Positions 45,397 through 52,918 of a stretch of 64,000 nt of DNA are shown here, one piece after another; position 1 is the stretch's first letter; each line of letters starts with the position of its first letter. Origin of the DNA: Streptomyces coacervatus (GTDB lineage Bacteria; Actinomycetota; Actinomycetes; Streptomycetales; Streptomycetaceae); contig NZ_JARHTP010000001.1 of NCBI RefSeq assembly GCF_029223485.1, forward strand, positions 496,001 through 560,000, read 5' to 3'. A program made the translations under genes and the position numbers. The notes under the pieces were generated by a model. It was not told the origin of the DNA, did no database searches, and saw only the letters and a program-made list of their open reading frames with translations.

Positions 45397-46179
45397 GTGA
45401 TCACCGAAGCGGAACGTCGCGCAGCCGCGGCTGCCCTCATACAGGCCGACCGCGACCGGCGACCGATCACCCAGCTCAGCCATACCTATCCCGATCTCGA
45501 GATCGTCGACGCCTATGCCATCCAGCAACTCTGGGCGGCGGAGCGGGTGGCGGCCGGCGCCCGGCTCGTCGGACACAAGATCGGACTGACGTCCCGCGCC
45601 ATGCAGATGGCCTCGCAGATGACGGAGCCCGACTACGGCTTCCTCACCGACGACATGGTCGTGGGCGACGGCGCCACTCTCGACGCGAGCCGCTACTTCA
45701 AACCCAGACTGGAGGTCGAGCTCGCGTTCGTGCTCGGAGCGGACCTGCACGGGCCGAACCTGCGCGTCCACGACGTCCTGCGGGCGACGGAGTATGTCGT
45801 CCCCGCCCTCGAAGTGATCGACTACCGCACCGAGGTGCCGCGTTCGATCACCGACACCATCGCGGACAACGCCGCCGCCGCTGCCGTGGTCGTCGGCGGT
45901 CGCGTCGTACGCCCGATGGACGTCGACGTCCGGTGGGTGGCCGCGACGCTGTCGAAGAACGGGGTGATCGAGGAGTCCGGCGTCTCGGCCGCCGTCATGG
46001 GACACCCGGCGGCAGGCATCGCATGGCTCGGGAACAAGCTCGCCGCGGTCGGTGAGCACCTGAAAGCCGGTCAGCTGCTGCTGTCGGGCTCCTTCACCCG
46101 GCCCGTCTCGGTCGAACCGAACACCGTCATCCACGCCGACTACGGCCCCTTGGGCTCGATCGGGGTGGCGTTCCGGTGA
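45397..46179 (+). CDS. 2-oxohept-3-enedioate hydratase-like (HpaH/MhpD family)
   Basis: 260 residues from GTG 45397 with GAGAGG upstream, 10 bases after the dioxygenase. Family pattern: LVGHKIGLTSRAMQMASQMTEPDYGFLTDDM, then KPRLEVELAFVLG with the metal-binding E-x-E, and ALEVIDYR. These Mg-dependent enzymes hydrate a 2-hydroxy-dienoate. The TEPDYG variant is nearer to HpaH (homoprotocatechuate route) than to MhpD. In that route HpaH feeds HpaI, as the next gene suggests. How it connects to an intradiol product is unclear. Confidence 0.85.
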   Translation: MITEAERRAAAAALIQADRDRRPITQLSHTYPDLEIVDAYAIQQLWAAERVAAGARLVGHKIGLTSRAMQMASQMTEPDYGFLTDDMVVGDGATLDASRYFKPRLEVELAFVLGADLHGPNLRVHDVLRATEYVVPALEVIDYRTEVPRSITDTIADNAAAAAVVVGGRVVRPMDVDVRWVAATLSKNGVIEESGVSAAVMGHPAAGIAWLGNKLAAVGEHLKAGQLLLSGSFTRPVSVEPNTVIHADYGPLGSIGVAFR

Positions 46180-47003
46180 GCGCGCAGCCGGCGCCGGGCC
46201 AGTGGCCGCTGCCGCCGAACGCGTTCAAGGCGGCGCTTTCCCGGGGCGAGCAGCTGATCGGTCTGTGGTGCTCGCTGGCCGATCCGTACCCGGCCGAGAT
46301 CGTCGCGGGCGCCGGCTTCGACTGGCTGCTGCTCGACACCGAGCACTCGCACGCCGATGTCGCGACCGTGCTCTCACAGCTCCAGGCGGTCGCCCCCTAC
46401 CCCTGCTCGCCGGTGGTGCGTCCGCCGGTCAACGATCCCGTCGTGATCAAGCGGCTGCTGGACGTCGGCGCGCAGTCGCTGCTGATACCGCAGGTCGAGT
46501 CGGCCGAGGAGGCGCGCGCGGCGGTCGCCGCCACCCGCTACGCCCCCACGGGGGTCCGGGGCGTGTCGGCGCTGACCCGGGCCACCCGGTTCGGCCGGGT
46601 CGAGGACTACGCCGCCCTCGCGCACACCGAACTGTGCGTCCTCGTGCAGGTCGAGTCGCGGCGCGCCCTCGGGCAGATCGAGCGGATCGCGTCCGTCGAC
46701 GGCGTGGACGGGATCTTCATCGGCCCCGGCGACCTGGCCGCCAGCCTCGGCCACCCAGGAGACCCGAACGCGCCCAGCGTCGTCGCGGCAGTGGAGGAGG
46801 CGATCGGACGCGTGCGCGCGGCCGGCAAACCGGCAGGCCTGCTGACCACCAACCCCGCGTTCGCACGACGGTGCATCGACCTCGGCACCACGTTCACCGC
46901 GGTCGGTGTGGACGTAGGCCTGCTGGCGCGCGGCGCCGACCTCCTCGCCCGGACCTTCACACCCCAGGCCGCGGCGCCTGCTGCCGTGAACCGGTCCCCC
47001 TGA
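46176..47003 (+). CDS. HpaI/HpcH family class II aldolase
   Basis: 275 residues; GTG overlaps the preceding stop by four bases, so translation is coupled. Barrel motifs include LIGLWCSLADPYPAEIVAGAGFDWLLLDTEHSHAD, SLLIPQVESAEEARAAV and GIFIGPGDLAASLG, with a metal-binding Glu in QVES and Asp in PGDLA. The family splits 4-hydroxy-2-oxoacids such as 4-hydroxy-2-oxoheptanedioate into pyruvate and an aldehyde. Completes a dioxygenase/hydratase/aldolase set. Confidence 0.87.
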   Translation: MSAQPAPGQWPLPPNAFKAALSRGEQLIGLWCSLADPYPAEIVAGAGFDWLLLDTEHSHADVATVLSQLQAVAPYPCSPVVRPPVNDPVVIKRLLDVGAQSLLIPQVESAEEARAAVAATRYAPTGVRGVSALTRATRFGRVEDYAALAHTELCVLVQVESRRALGQIERIASVDGVDGIFIGPGDLAASLGHPGDPNAPSVVAAVEEAIGRVRAAGKPAGLLTTNPAFARRCIDLGTTFTAVGVDVGLLARGADLLARTFTPQAAAPAAVNRSP

Positions 47004-47096
47004 GGGGACGCGGTCACTCGACGTGGATCCACGCAGCCGGCGTACCAGCCCCGTGGATCACCTGCATGGGGGCGCTTGGAGCCTTCTCGCCGGCGG

Positions 47097-47675
47097 TCAG
47101 GCCGCCCTTTCCAAGGTGCCCTGGCCGTCGAGGTAGAAGTCCTCTCCGACCATCAGGCCGTCGCGGAACGGGATGACGACGGCCGCCCTCGACCTGTGCA
47201 CGAAGACGTCGTCGGCCGTTCCCCCGTCCGGCAGGGGCACGCCCGCCTCGGCCAGCGCCGCGCCAGTCAGCCGAAGTCGTGTGTAGCCGTCCCAGGCGAT
47301 GGCGTCGTCGCTGATGAAGAAGTGCTCGACCTCGACTTCGAGGCTGTCCATCGCCAGCATGCCGTTGGCCATGTTCTGGAGGTAGTTGGCGCGCACCGTG
47401 TCCCTGTCGGCGACCCGCCCGCCCTGCTGCGCGATCGCGACGGGGTCGCCGTAGCAGTGGTAGACGCAGTCGTCCACCAGTGTCGCCATGGTCCGGTCGA
47501 TGTCGTGGTCGCGTACCTCGGCGACCGAGTGCTCGATGAGCAGGTCGATCATCGCGGCATGTTTCGGATTCTCCGTCTCCGCCTTCCGGGCTTCCAGGAA
47601 GTCGATGAACCTCGCCATGTCGGGCAGGCGAGCCCCCGTGCTGGTTGATTCCTCTCGCTGTTCAACGGTCGCCAT
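47097..47675 (-). CDS. SnoaL-like protein, copy 2
   Basis: 192 residues, same length as copy 1 (19109-19687) and mostly identical, including the first 35 residues and the ribosome site. Changes cluster in YHCYGDPVAIAQQGGRVADRDTVRANYLQNMANGMLAMDSLEVEVEHFF, likely the ligand pocket. It sits directly downstream of the second Rieske alpha gene (93-base gap), whereas copy 1 follows a ThDP gene. This suggests a mobile partner protein that goes with the oxygenation or ThDP step. Convergent with the aldolase gene. Confidence 0.75.
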   Translation of the reverse strand: MATVEQREESTSTGARLPDMARFIDFLEARKAETENPKHAAMIDLLIEHSVAEVRDHDIDRTMATLVDDCVYHCYGDPVAIAQQGGRVADRDTVRANYLQNMANGMLAMDSLEVEVEHFFISDDAIAWDGYTRLRLTGAALAEAGVPLPDGGTADDVFVHRSRAAVVIPFRDGLMVGEDFYLDGQGTLERAA

Positions 47676-47768
47676 GAACTCCTCCTCAAGATCGGTGTTG
47701 TGATACCGCGTCGTTCGTCACGTCCGCGATGAGCCGCCGACGCCGACCGACGCGGCGGTACCGCATCC

Positions 47769-49136
47769 TCAACTCGACGCCAGTGCCTCGCTCCAGCGCT
47801 GCCACCAGCGCCGCTGGTTCCGCTCGCCGAAGGCCGAGGTGCTGGCCTCGCCGGGCCCCATCCAGTCGGGCCTGGGCTCGTAGTCGCTCATTCCGTCCAG
47901 GCCCATCTGGAAGTTGAGCTTCATGTCCTGGCGTGCGAACGCCGAGCGGCCCACCATGGGGCCGCCGCGCCAGACGACGGTGTCGTCCTGCTCGAACACC
48001 CCCGAGGGCCCGAAGCTGAAAACGGCGGCGTCGTACGAGGCCTGGTTGAACTCGGGCGGGGCCGAGTTCCACACCATGGGCCAGTTCCACAGCTCGAACT
48101 GCTCGGGCCCGCGCGGCTGCCACTGCCGCAGGGAGGTGTTGACCGCCGGAAACCCGCCCACCTCCGTCGAACCAGGGGCCTGGAAGAGCGACAGGTTCGG
48201 GAAGATCGTGAAGCCGACCACCCCGTACCCGCTCTCCAGGAAGGCGCGCTGGTCGTCGTCGAGCCGGTCCAGATCGAAGGTCGAGGTCACCTCGGGCGGA
48301 TAGTTCCCCACCCCGAACGGCTCAGGGAGGGCTTTCGGGATGGCGATGAGCCCGTGTCCGCCCTCGAGAGCGATATGGAAGGTCTCGGTCACCGACTTCG
48401 AGTTGTCGGGGATGAGACCGATGTCCCCGAGCGAGCTGTGTGCGGACTGGACGTGGTAGGCGTCGCCGACGAAGTTCTCGGCGCCTGACTTCCAGTTGGC
48501 GGGGACGATCCAGCGGTGGGGATCGCCGGCCGCTCGCATGCCCTGTTCGTTGAGGCCGAAGATCACGTCCAGGTACCAGCACATGTCGCCGAGGTACTCG
48601 CGCAGGGGGACCGCGTCCGGGTCCAGGCAGGCGAAGATGAGCCCTTGGTAGCTGTCCACGTGGGGTGCCTTGCGCAGACCCCAGCGGGCGGTGTCGATGG
48701 TGCGGTATGCCTTGGCGCGGTGGGGGGCGCCGTTCCATTCGCCGGAGTTCTTGTAGATCCAGCCGTGGTAGGGGCAGCGGAAGTGTGAGGTGTTTCCTTT
48801 TTCGGCCCGGCACACCGGTGAGGCGCGGTGGACGCAGTTGTTCAGGAGCAGCTGGATCTCTCCCTGTTCGTCGCGGGCCAGGATGAACTGGTCCTCGCCG
48901 ACGTAGCGGAGTACGTAGTCGCCGGGGCTGGGGATCTCCGAGACGTGTCCGACGAACACCCAGCACTTGGTGAAGATGCGGTCCAGTTCGGCGCGGTGGA
49001 TGTCGGGGTCGTTGAGCACCCGTGGCGAGAGCATCCCCTGCGCGAGATCCTTCTGGACCTCCGAGAGGAAGGCCTGCATCGTCCCGTTCAGCGAGCCGTA
49101 ACCGCCCGTCCCGGCCTGCCGGTCAGCAGCCACCAT
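47769..49136 (-). CDS. Rieske ring-hydroxylating oxygenase alpha subunit, copy 2
   Basis: 455 residues with the same Rieske (C101, H103, C121, H124) and iron-site residues (N221, D225, H228, H233) as copy 1. Residues about 236-345 differ strongly (LIPDNSKSVTETFHIALEGG, IPKALPEPFGVGNYPPEV), while both ends are near-identical, so the pair probably accept different substrates. RBS GAGGAGG. Divergent from the ferredoxin, reductase and beta-subunit genes, its natural partners, across a 264-base gap carrying the CCRAAGG element. Confidence 0.9.
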   Translation of the reverse strand: MVAADRQAGTGGYGSLNGTMQAFLSEVQKDLAQGMLSPRVLNDPDIHRAELDRIFTKCWVFVGHVSEIPSPGDYVLRYVGEDQFILARDEQGEIQLLLNNCVHRASPVCRAEKGNTSHFRCPYHGWIYKNSGEWNGAPHRAKAYRTIDTARWGLRKAPHVDSYQGLIFACLDPDAVPLREYLGDMCWYLDVIFGLNEQGMRAAGDPHRWIVPANWKSGAENFVGDAYHVQSAHSSLGDIGLIPDNSKSVTETFHIALEGGHGLIAIPKALPEPFGVGNYPPEVTSTFDLDRLDDDQRAFLESGYGVVGFTIFPNLSLFQAPGSTEVGGFPAVNTSLRQWQPRGPEQFELWNWPMVWNSAPPEFNQASYDAAVFSFGPSGVFEQDDTVVWRGGPMVGRSAFARQDMKLNFQMGLDGMSDYEPRPDWMGPGEASTSAFGERNQRRWWQRWSEALASS

Positions 49137-49349
49137 GGGTTCCTCCTCAAGTTTGCTTTCTCCAAGGCGCCGGCCGAACGGGTGCCCCTTCCAGAAGGGC
49201 GCCCCGTCGAGATTCCAGGCGACAGCGTCGCCGACGCTAACCCCGCCATCCACCGGCGTGACCCCTCCGAAGGAAGCAACCTGTCCCCGACCTTTGGACG
49301 CTGTTCACCGTCAGGGCAGCGTCATTACAGTCGGCTTCCATCGACCTCA
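47777..49349. repeat. Duplicated Rieske block, copy 2 (matches 24826-26398)
   Basis: Constant offset of 22,951 bases from copy 1 through the gene and the first 210 bases upstream, including both promoter arms. Similarity ends just before the divergent ferredoxin gene. Because this copy sits next to its redox partners, it may be the original and the other the derived copy. Confidence 0.65.
49267..49297. promoter_or_regulatory. CCRAAGG-N17-CCTTYGG element, Rieske 2 promoter
   Basis: CCGAAGG (49267-49273) and CCTTTGG (49291-49297), same as 26317-26347. It is 131 bases from the Rieske start and 104 from the divergent ferredoxin start, so it could control both directions. Confidence 0.55.
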
Positions 49350-49400
49350 GCGCTTTGCGGCTGGTGACGGGCGACGTGTCGCCGGCAAGGGACGGGAGAC

Positions 49401-49592
49401 ATGAAAGTACTGGTGGACCGCGGGAAGTGTCAGGGCTACGGCAACTGCGTCATCGCCGAGCCGCGTGTGTTCGATCTCGACGACGACGGGTTCGTCCAGC
49501 TTCTGGTCGACGAGCCCCCGGAGGATCTGAGGGCCCAGGTCGGGCACGCCGTTCGCGACTGCCCGGCGCGTGCGCTGAACCTGGGAGACTGA
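49401..49592 (+). CDS. [3Fe-4S] ferredoxin
   Basis: 63 residues, MKVLVDRGKCQGYGNC... Three cysteines, C10, C16 (C-x5-C) and C54 before Pro, fit the actinobacterial single-cluster [3Fe-4S] type that supplies P450s and Rieske oxygenases. AAGGGACGGGAG precedes the ATG. It overlaps almost directly into the reductase gene (two bases apart) and is divergent from Rieske copy 2, so it is most likely that enzyme's electron donor. Confidence 0.9.
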   Translation: MKVLVDRGKCQGYGNCVIAEPRVFDLDDDGFVQLLVDEPPEDLRAQVGHAVRDCPARALNLGD

Positions 49593-49594
49593 CG

Positions 49595-50806
49595 ATGCAC
49601 CGACAACGGCGCGTCGTCGTGGCCGGCGCCTCGCTGGCGGGCATCCGAACCGCCGAGACCCTGCGGGATCGAGGGTTCGACGGTGAGGTCGTGCTTGTCG
49701 GAGCCGAGAAGCGTCTGCCGTACGACCGTCCGCCGCTGTCGAAGGCGGTGCTCGGGGGACAGGCCTCGCCGGACGACATCCAGCTGCTGTCCGCCGACCG
49801 GCTGGCCGCGCTCGACCTCGACCTGCGGCTCGGGCGGCGAGCGCGCGCCCTCGATCCGGCCGGAAAGACACTGGAGCTCGACGACGGCGAACCGCTGGCA
49901 TACGACCAACTGGTGATCGCGACCGGCAGCGCACCGTGGATGCCGCGCGACTGGGACCTCTTCCAGGGCGTCTACCCGCTGCGCACGGTCGACGACTGCC
50001 TCGCGATCCGGTCCGCGCTCCAGGGCTCGCCGCGCGTCGCCGTCGTCGGCGGGGGCTTCCTTGGCTCCGAGGTCGCGTCGACCGCCCGCCGACTCGGCTG
50101 CGACGTGGTGCTCATCCAGCCCCTCGCGGCTCCGATGGCACGCATTCTCGGGTCCGAGATCGCGCTCGCGTGTGCCGAGGTTCCGTTGGCCGCGGGAGTG
50201 CGCCTGGTCTGTGGCTCGTCGGCCGAGGGGTTCGACGGAGGTGCGCGCGTGGAGCGCGTACGTCTCAGAGACGGCCGCATGATCGACGCCGATGTCGTGG
50301 TCGTGGGGATCGGCGCACGGCCGGTGACCGACTGGCTCGCCGGGTCGGGCGTGCACATCTCTGACGGGGTGCTGTGCGACCACCGTTGCGCCACGTCGGT
50401 CGCCGATGTCTACGCGGCGGGTGATGTGGCGCGGTGGTTCAACCCGCTGTTCGAGCAGACCATGAGGGTCGAACACTGGACCAACGCTTCGGAGCAGGGC
50501 GCGTTCGTCGCCCGTGCCCTCCTCGACGGCGGGCGGTCCGGCAGCTACTCACCGGTCCCTTTCGTCTGGTCCGAGCAGTACGGCGTCAAGATCGAGATCG
50601 CGGGAGTCCCGCAACCGACCGATCGGATCCGGATCGTCGAGGGAACGCTCGCCGAGCAGCGGTTCGTAGCGCTCTACGAGCGCGAGGAGCGGCTGACGGG
50701 AGTCGTCGCGCTCAACTCGACACGCAGCATGCTCAAGTACCGGCGCCTCCTGGCTCAGAGCGGCTCACGCGGCGAGCGGGTCGACGCCCCGTCCATATCT
50801 TCCTGA
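49595..50806 (+). CDS. Ferredoxin reductase, NAD(P)H:FAD type
   Basis: 403 residues. Two Rossmann motifs, VVVAGASLAGIRTAETLR (FAD) and VAVVGGGFLGSEVASTARRLG (NAD), plus VYAAGDVARW, match the BphA4/AhpF-like oxygenase-coupled reductases. It carries electrons from NAD(P)H to the ferredoxin encoded just before it. One set of ferredoxin and reductase for two Rieske alpha subunits and a P450 implies sharing. Confidence 0.9.
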   Translation: MHRQRRVVVAGASLAGIRTAETLRDRGFDGEVVLVGAEKRLPYDRPPLSKAVLGGQASPDDIQLLSADRLAALDLDLRLGRRARALDPAGKTLELDDGEPLAYDQLVIATGSAPWMPRDWDLFQGVYPLRTVDDCLAIRSALQGSPRVAVVGGGFLGSEVASTARRLGCDVVLIQPLAAPMARILGSEIALACAEVPLAAGVRLVCGSSAEGFDGGARVERVRLRDGRMIDADVVVVGIGARPVTDWLAGSGVHISDGVLCDHRCATSVADVYAAGDVARWFNPLFEQTMRVEHWTNASEQGAFVARALLDGGRSGSYSPVPFVWSEQYGVKIEIAGVPQPTDRIRIVEGTLAEQRFVALYEREERLTGVVALNSTRSMLKYRRLLAQSGSRGERVDAPSISS

Positions 50807-50827
50807 CCCCGCGCGAAAGGCGAAGCC

Positions 50828-51361
50828 ATGACGGTAGAACAGACGAGTACCCCACTGGTCGGTGCGGAGCTGGAGCGGTCCTGCACGCAGTTTCTGTACC
50901 GGGAGGCGGAGCTCCTTGACGAGGCCGACTACACGGGCTGGGCCGACACGTGCCTGTCGGAGGAGCTCGAGTACCTGATCCCTATCCGCACCACGCGGGA
51001 ACGCTCGTCGGGGATCTCGGAATTCAGCCGAGACGCGTTCCACATGAAGGACACCTACGCGAGCATGCGGCTGCGCGTCGACCGGCTGCTGACCGAGCAC
51101 GCATGGGCGGAGGACCCGCCTTCCCGCACCCGCCGTGTCGTGACCAACGTACGTGTGCGAGAGCTGGGACCGGGCGAGGTGGAGGTGAAGAGCTACCTGA
51201 CGCTTCACCGCTCCCAGTGGGACACGACCGACTACGACCTGCTGGTGGCCGAGCGCCGGGACACCCTGCGCTCGGACGCGGGCGGGTGGCGCCTGCGGCG
51301 ACGCGAAGTGCTGCTCAACCACACGATCCTCGGCACGGCCAACCTCGGCGTCTTCCTCTAG
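50828..51361 (+). CDS. Ring-hydroxylating dioxygenase beta subunit
   Basis: 177 residues. FLYREAELLDEADYTGWADTCLSEELEYLIPIRTT is the conserved start of beta subunits (BphE/NdoC type), with SRTRRVVTNVRV and a C-terminal LNHTILGTANLGVFL. It has a SnoaL-like fold and a structural role in the alpha3-beta3 oxygenase. AAAGGCGAAGCC precedes the ATG. It probably assembles with Rieske copy 2 and possibly also copy 1, which has no beta subunit beside it. Confidence 0.88.
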   Translation: MTVEQTSTPLVGAELERSCTQFLYREAELLDEADYTGWADTCLSEELEYLIPIRTTRERSSGISEFSRDAFHMKDTYASMRLRVDRLLTEHAWAEDPPSRTRRVVTNVRVRELGPGEVEVKSYLTLHRSQWDTTDYDLLVAERRDTLRSDAGGWRLRRREVLLNHTILGTANLGVFL

Positions 51362-51372
51362 GCGGGATCGCG

Positions 51373-51609
51373 ATGTCCGAATACCAGTACAGCGACGACC
51401 CGCCGATCCGGATCTCCAACGAGTTCGCCGACATACGCGTCCGCAAGGTCTACACACGCAACGGCGAACGACTGGAGATCCACGCCCACCGCCGCGGATA
51501 TCGGATCCTGCTCGACGCCATCGAGCTCGAAAGCCTGACCTGGCAGACCGCGGAGACGTTCTCCGGCTTCCTGCGCGCCTCGGTCGGACAGGACACCGAA
51601 GAGGACTGA
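51373..51609 (+). CDS. Small conserved protein next to the dioxygenase beta subunit
   Basis: 78 residues, MSEYQYSDDPPIRISNEFADIRVRKVYTRNGERLEIHAHRR; ATG 11 bases after the beta subunit. Strand-rich with a C-terminal helix (TWQTAETFSGFLRASV). Similar small proteins occur in other actinobacterial Rieske clusters, sometimes labelled as dihydrodiol-dehydrogenase-like, but no dehydrogenase motif is present. It may assist assembly or bind the oxygenase. Function not established. Confidence 0.7.
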   Translation: MSEYQYSDDPPIRISNEFADIRVRKVYTRNGERLEIHAHRRGYRILLDAIELESLTWQTAETFSGFLRASVGQDTEED

Positions 51610-51682
51610 CCGCCGCAGACACAGGAGACGGCCGGTCTTCTGGAGAAGGCCGGCCACCCATCCCCCTCACGGTCGTCGATGA

Positions 51683-52894
51683 ATGGAGACAGTGGTGGCA
51701 CGTACGGCGGAGAGCGTCGCAGTGATCGGCGCCGGGATCGCGGGGCTCGCGACGGCGACCGGGCTGGCCGATGCCGGGATCCCCGTCCGGGTGTACGAGC
51801 AGGCGGAAGCACTCGGCGAGGTCGGCGCGGGTGTGTCGCTCGCTCCCAACTCGCTGCGGGTGCTCGACTCGTTCGGGCTGACGGACCGCCTGAGCGAGAT
51901 CGAGTCCCGCGAGCCGCTCAGAATGGCCTTCTACAACCACGAAGGCGTTCGGTCCGAGGACTCGGAGGTCGACGCGAGAGGCGCGAGGCCGATCCACCGG
52001 GCCGATCTGATCGACATGCTGTCCTGGCGGCTGGAACCGGACGCGCTCCGGCTCGGGGCACGGCTCGTCGGGGTGGACGAGAACGGCGACGGACTCGTCC
52101 TGCGCTTCGCGGACGGAAGCACGGAGACCGCGGCGGCGGTGATCGGGGCGGACGGGATCCACTCCGCCGTGCGCCCCTTCGTCGTGGACGCCCCGGATCC
52201 GGTCTTCTCCGGCATGATCGCCTACCGGGGACTCGTGCCCGCCGAACGCCTCCCCGACTGGCCGATCCATGAGGCACAGCTGTACACGGGGCCGGGGCGG
52301 CACTTCATCTCCTTTCCCGTCCGCCGTGCGAAGCTGCTGAACTTCGTCGCCTTCGTGGCCGCGGACGACGAGATGCGCGAGTCCTGGTCCGCGCCCGGCG
52401 ACCCGGCCGAGCTGGCCAAGGAGTTCGCCGGATGGAACGAGTCGGTACGGGGCCTGATCGACCGGATCGACAAGACCTTCCGGTGGGGGCTGTACGACCG
52501 CGAACCACTCCCGACATGGGTGCGCGGCCGCGTCGCGCTGGCGGGCGACGCCGCGCACGCGATGCTGCCGCACGTGGGGCAGGGCGGCAACCAGTCGATC
52601 GAGGACGCGGCCGCGCTGGTGGAAGTGCTGCGCGACCGTCCGCTCACCGAGGTCGCCACCGCTTTCCAGGAGTACGACCGCGCACGCCGCGAGCGGGCCT
52701 CCTACATCCAGCGGTTCTCCCGCCGCCTCGGGCTGCAGTACGACGGCCGCCACGCGGAGTTCTCCACCACTGACCAGCTGGCCGGCAGGGAGGACGTCAT
52801 GCGCTGGATCTTCGGCCACGACAGCGCCCTGACCGCACGGCAGGTCCGCGCCGGCGGACCCTCGGTATCCCTGCCCACCGGCGCGGCGATCTGA
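51683..52894 (+). CDS. FAD-dependent monooxygenase, salicylate hydroxylase-like
   Basis: 403 residues. GAGIAGLATATGLADAG (FAD), IGADGIHSAVRPFVV (DG motif) and RVALAGDAAHAMLPHVGQGGNQSIEDAAALVEVL (GD motif) put it with salicylate 1-hydroxylase and 3-hydroxybenzoate 6-hydroxylase. It follows the oxygenase beta subunit and small protein in one direction, so it may hydroxylate or decarboxylate the product of the Rieske step. The start at 51683 is preceded by a weak site; an in-frame GTG lies three codons later. Confidence 0.86.
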   Translation: METVVARTAESVAVIGAGIAGLATATGLADAGIPVRVYEQAEALGEVGAGVSLAPNSLRVLDSFGLTDRLSEIESREPLRMAFYNHEGVRSEDSEVDARGARPIHRADLIDMLSWRLEPDALRLGARLVGVDENGDGLVLRFADGSTETAAAVIGADGIHSAVRPFVVDAPDPVFSGMIAYRGLVPAERLPDWPIHEAQLYTGPGRHFISFPVRRAKLLNFVAFVAADDEMRESWSAPGDPAELAKEFAGWNESVRGLIDRIDKTFRWGLYDREPLPTWVRGRVALAGDAAHAMLPHVGQGGNQSIEDAAALVEVLRDRPLTEVATAFQEYDRARRERASYIQRFSRRLGLQYDGRHAEFSTTDQLAGREDVMRWIFGHDSALTARQVRAGGPSVSLPTGAAI

Positions 52895-52918
52895 ATGTCG
52901 TGCACGACGGAGTACACG

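Noticed and set aside
47028..47039. CGTGGATCCACG palindrome as an operator
   Set aside because: It lies between two convergent genes, where an operator is unlikely, and occurs once; probably chance or part of a weak hairpin.
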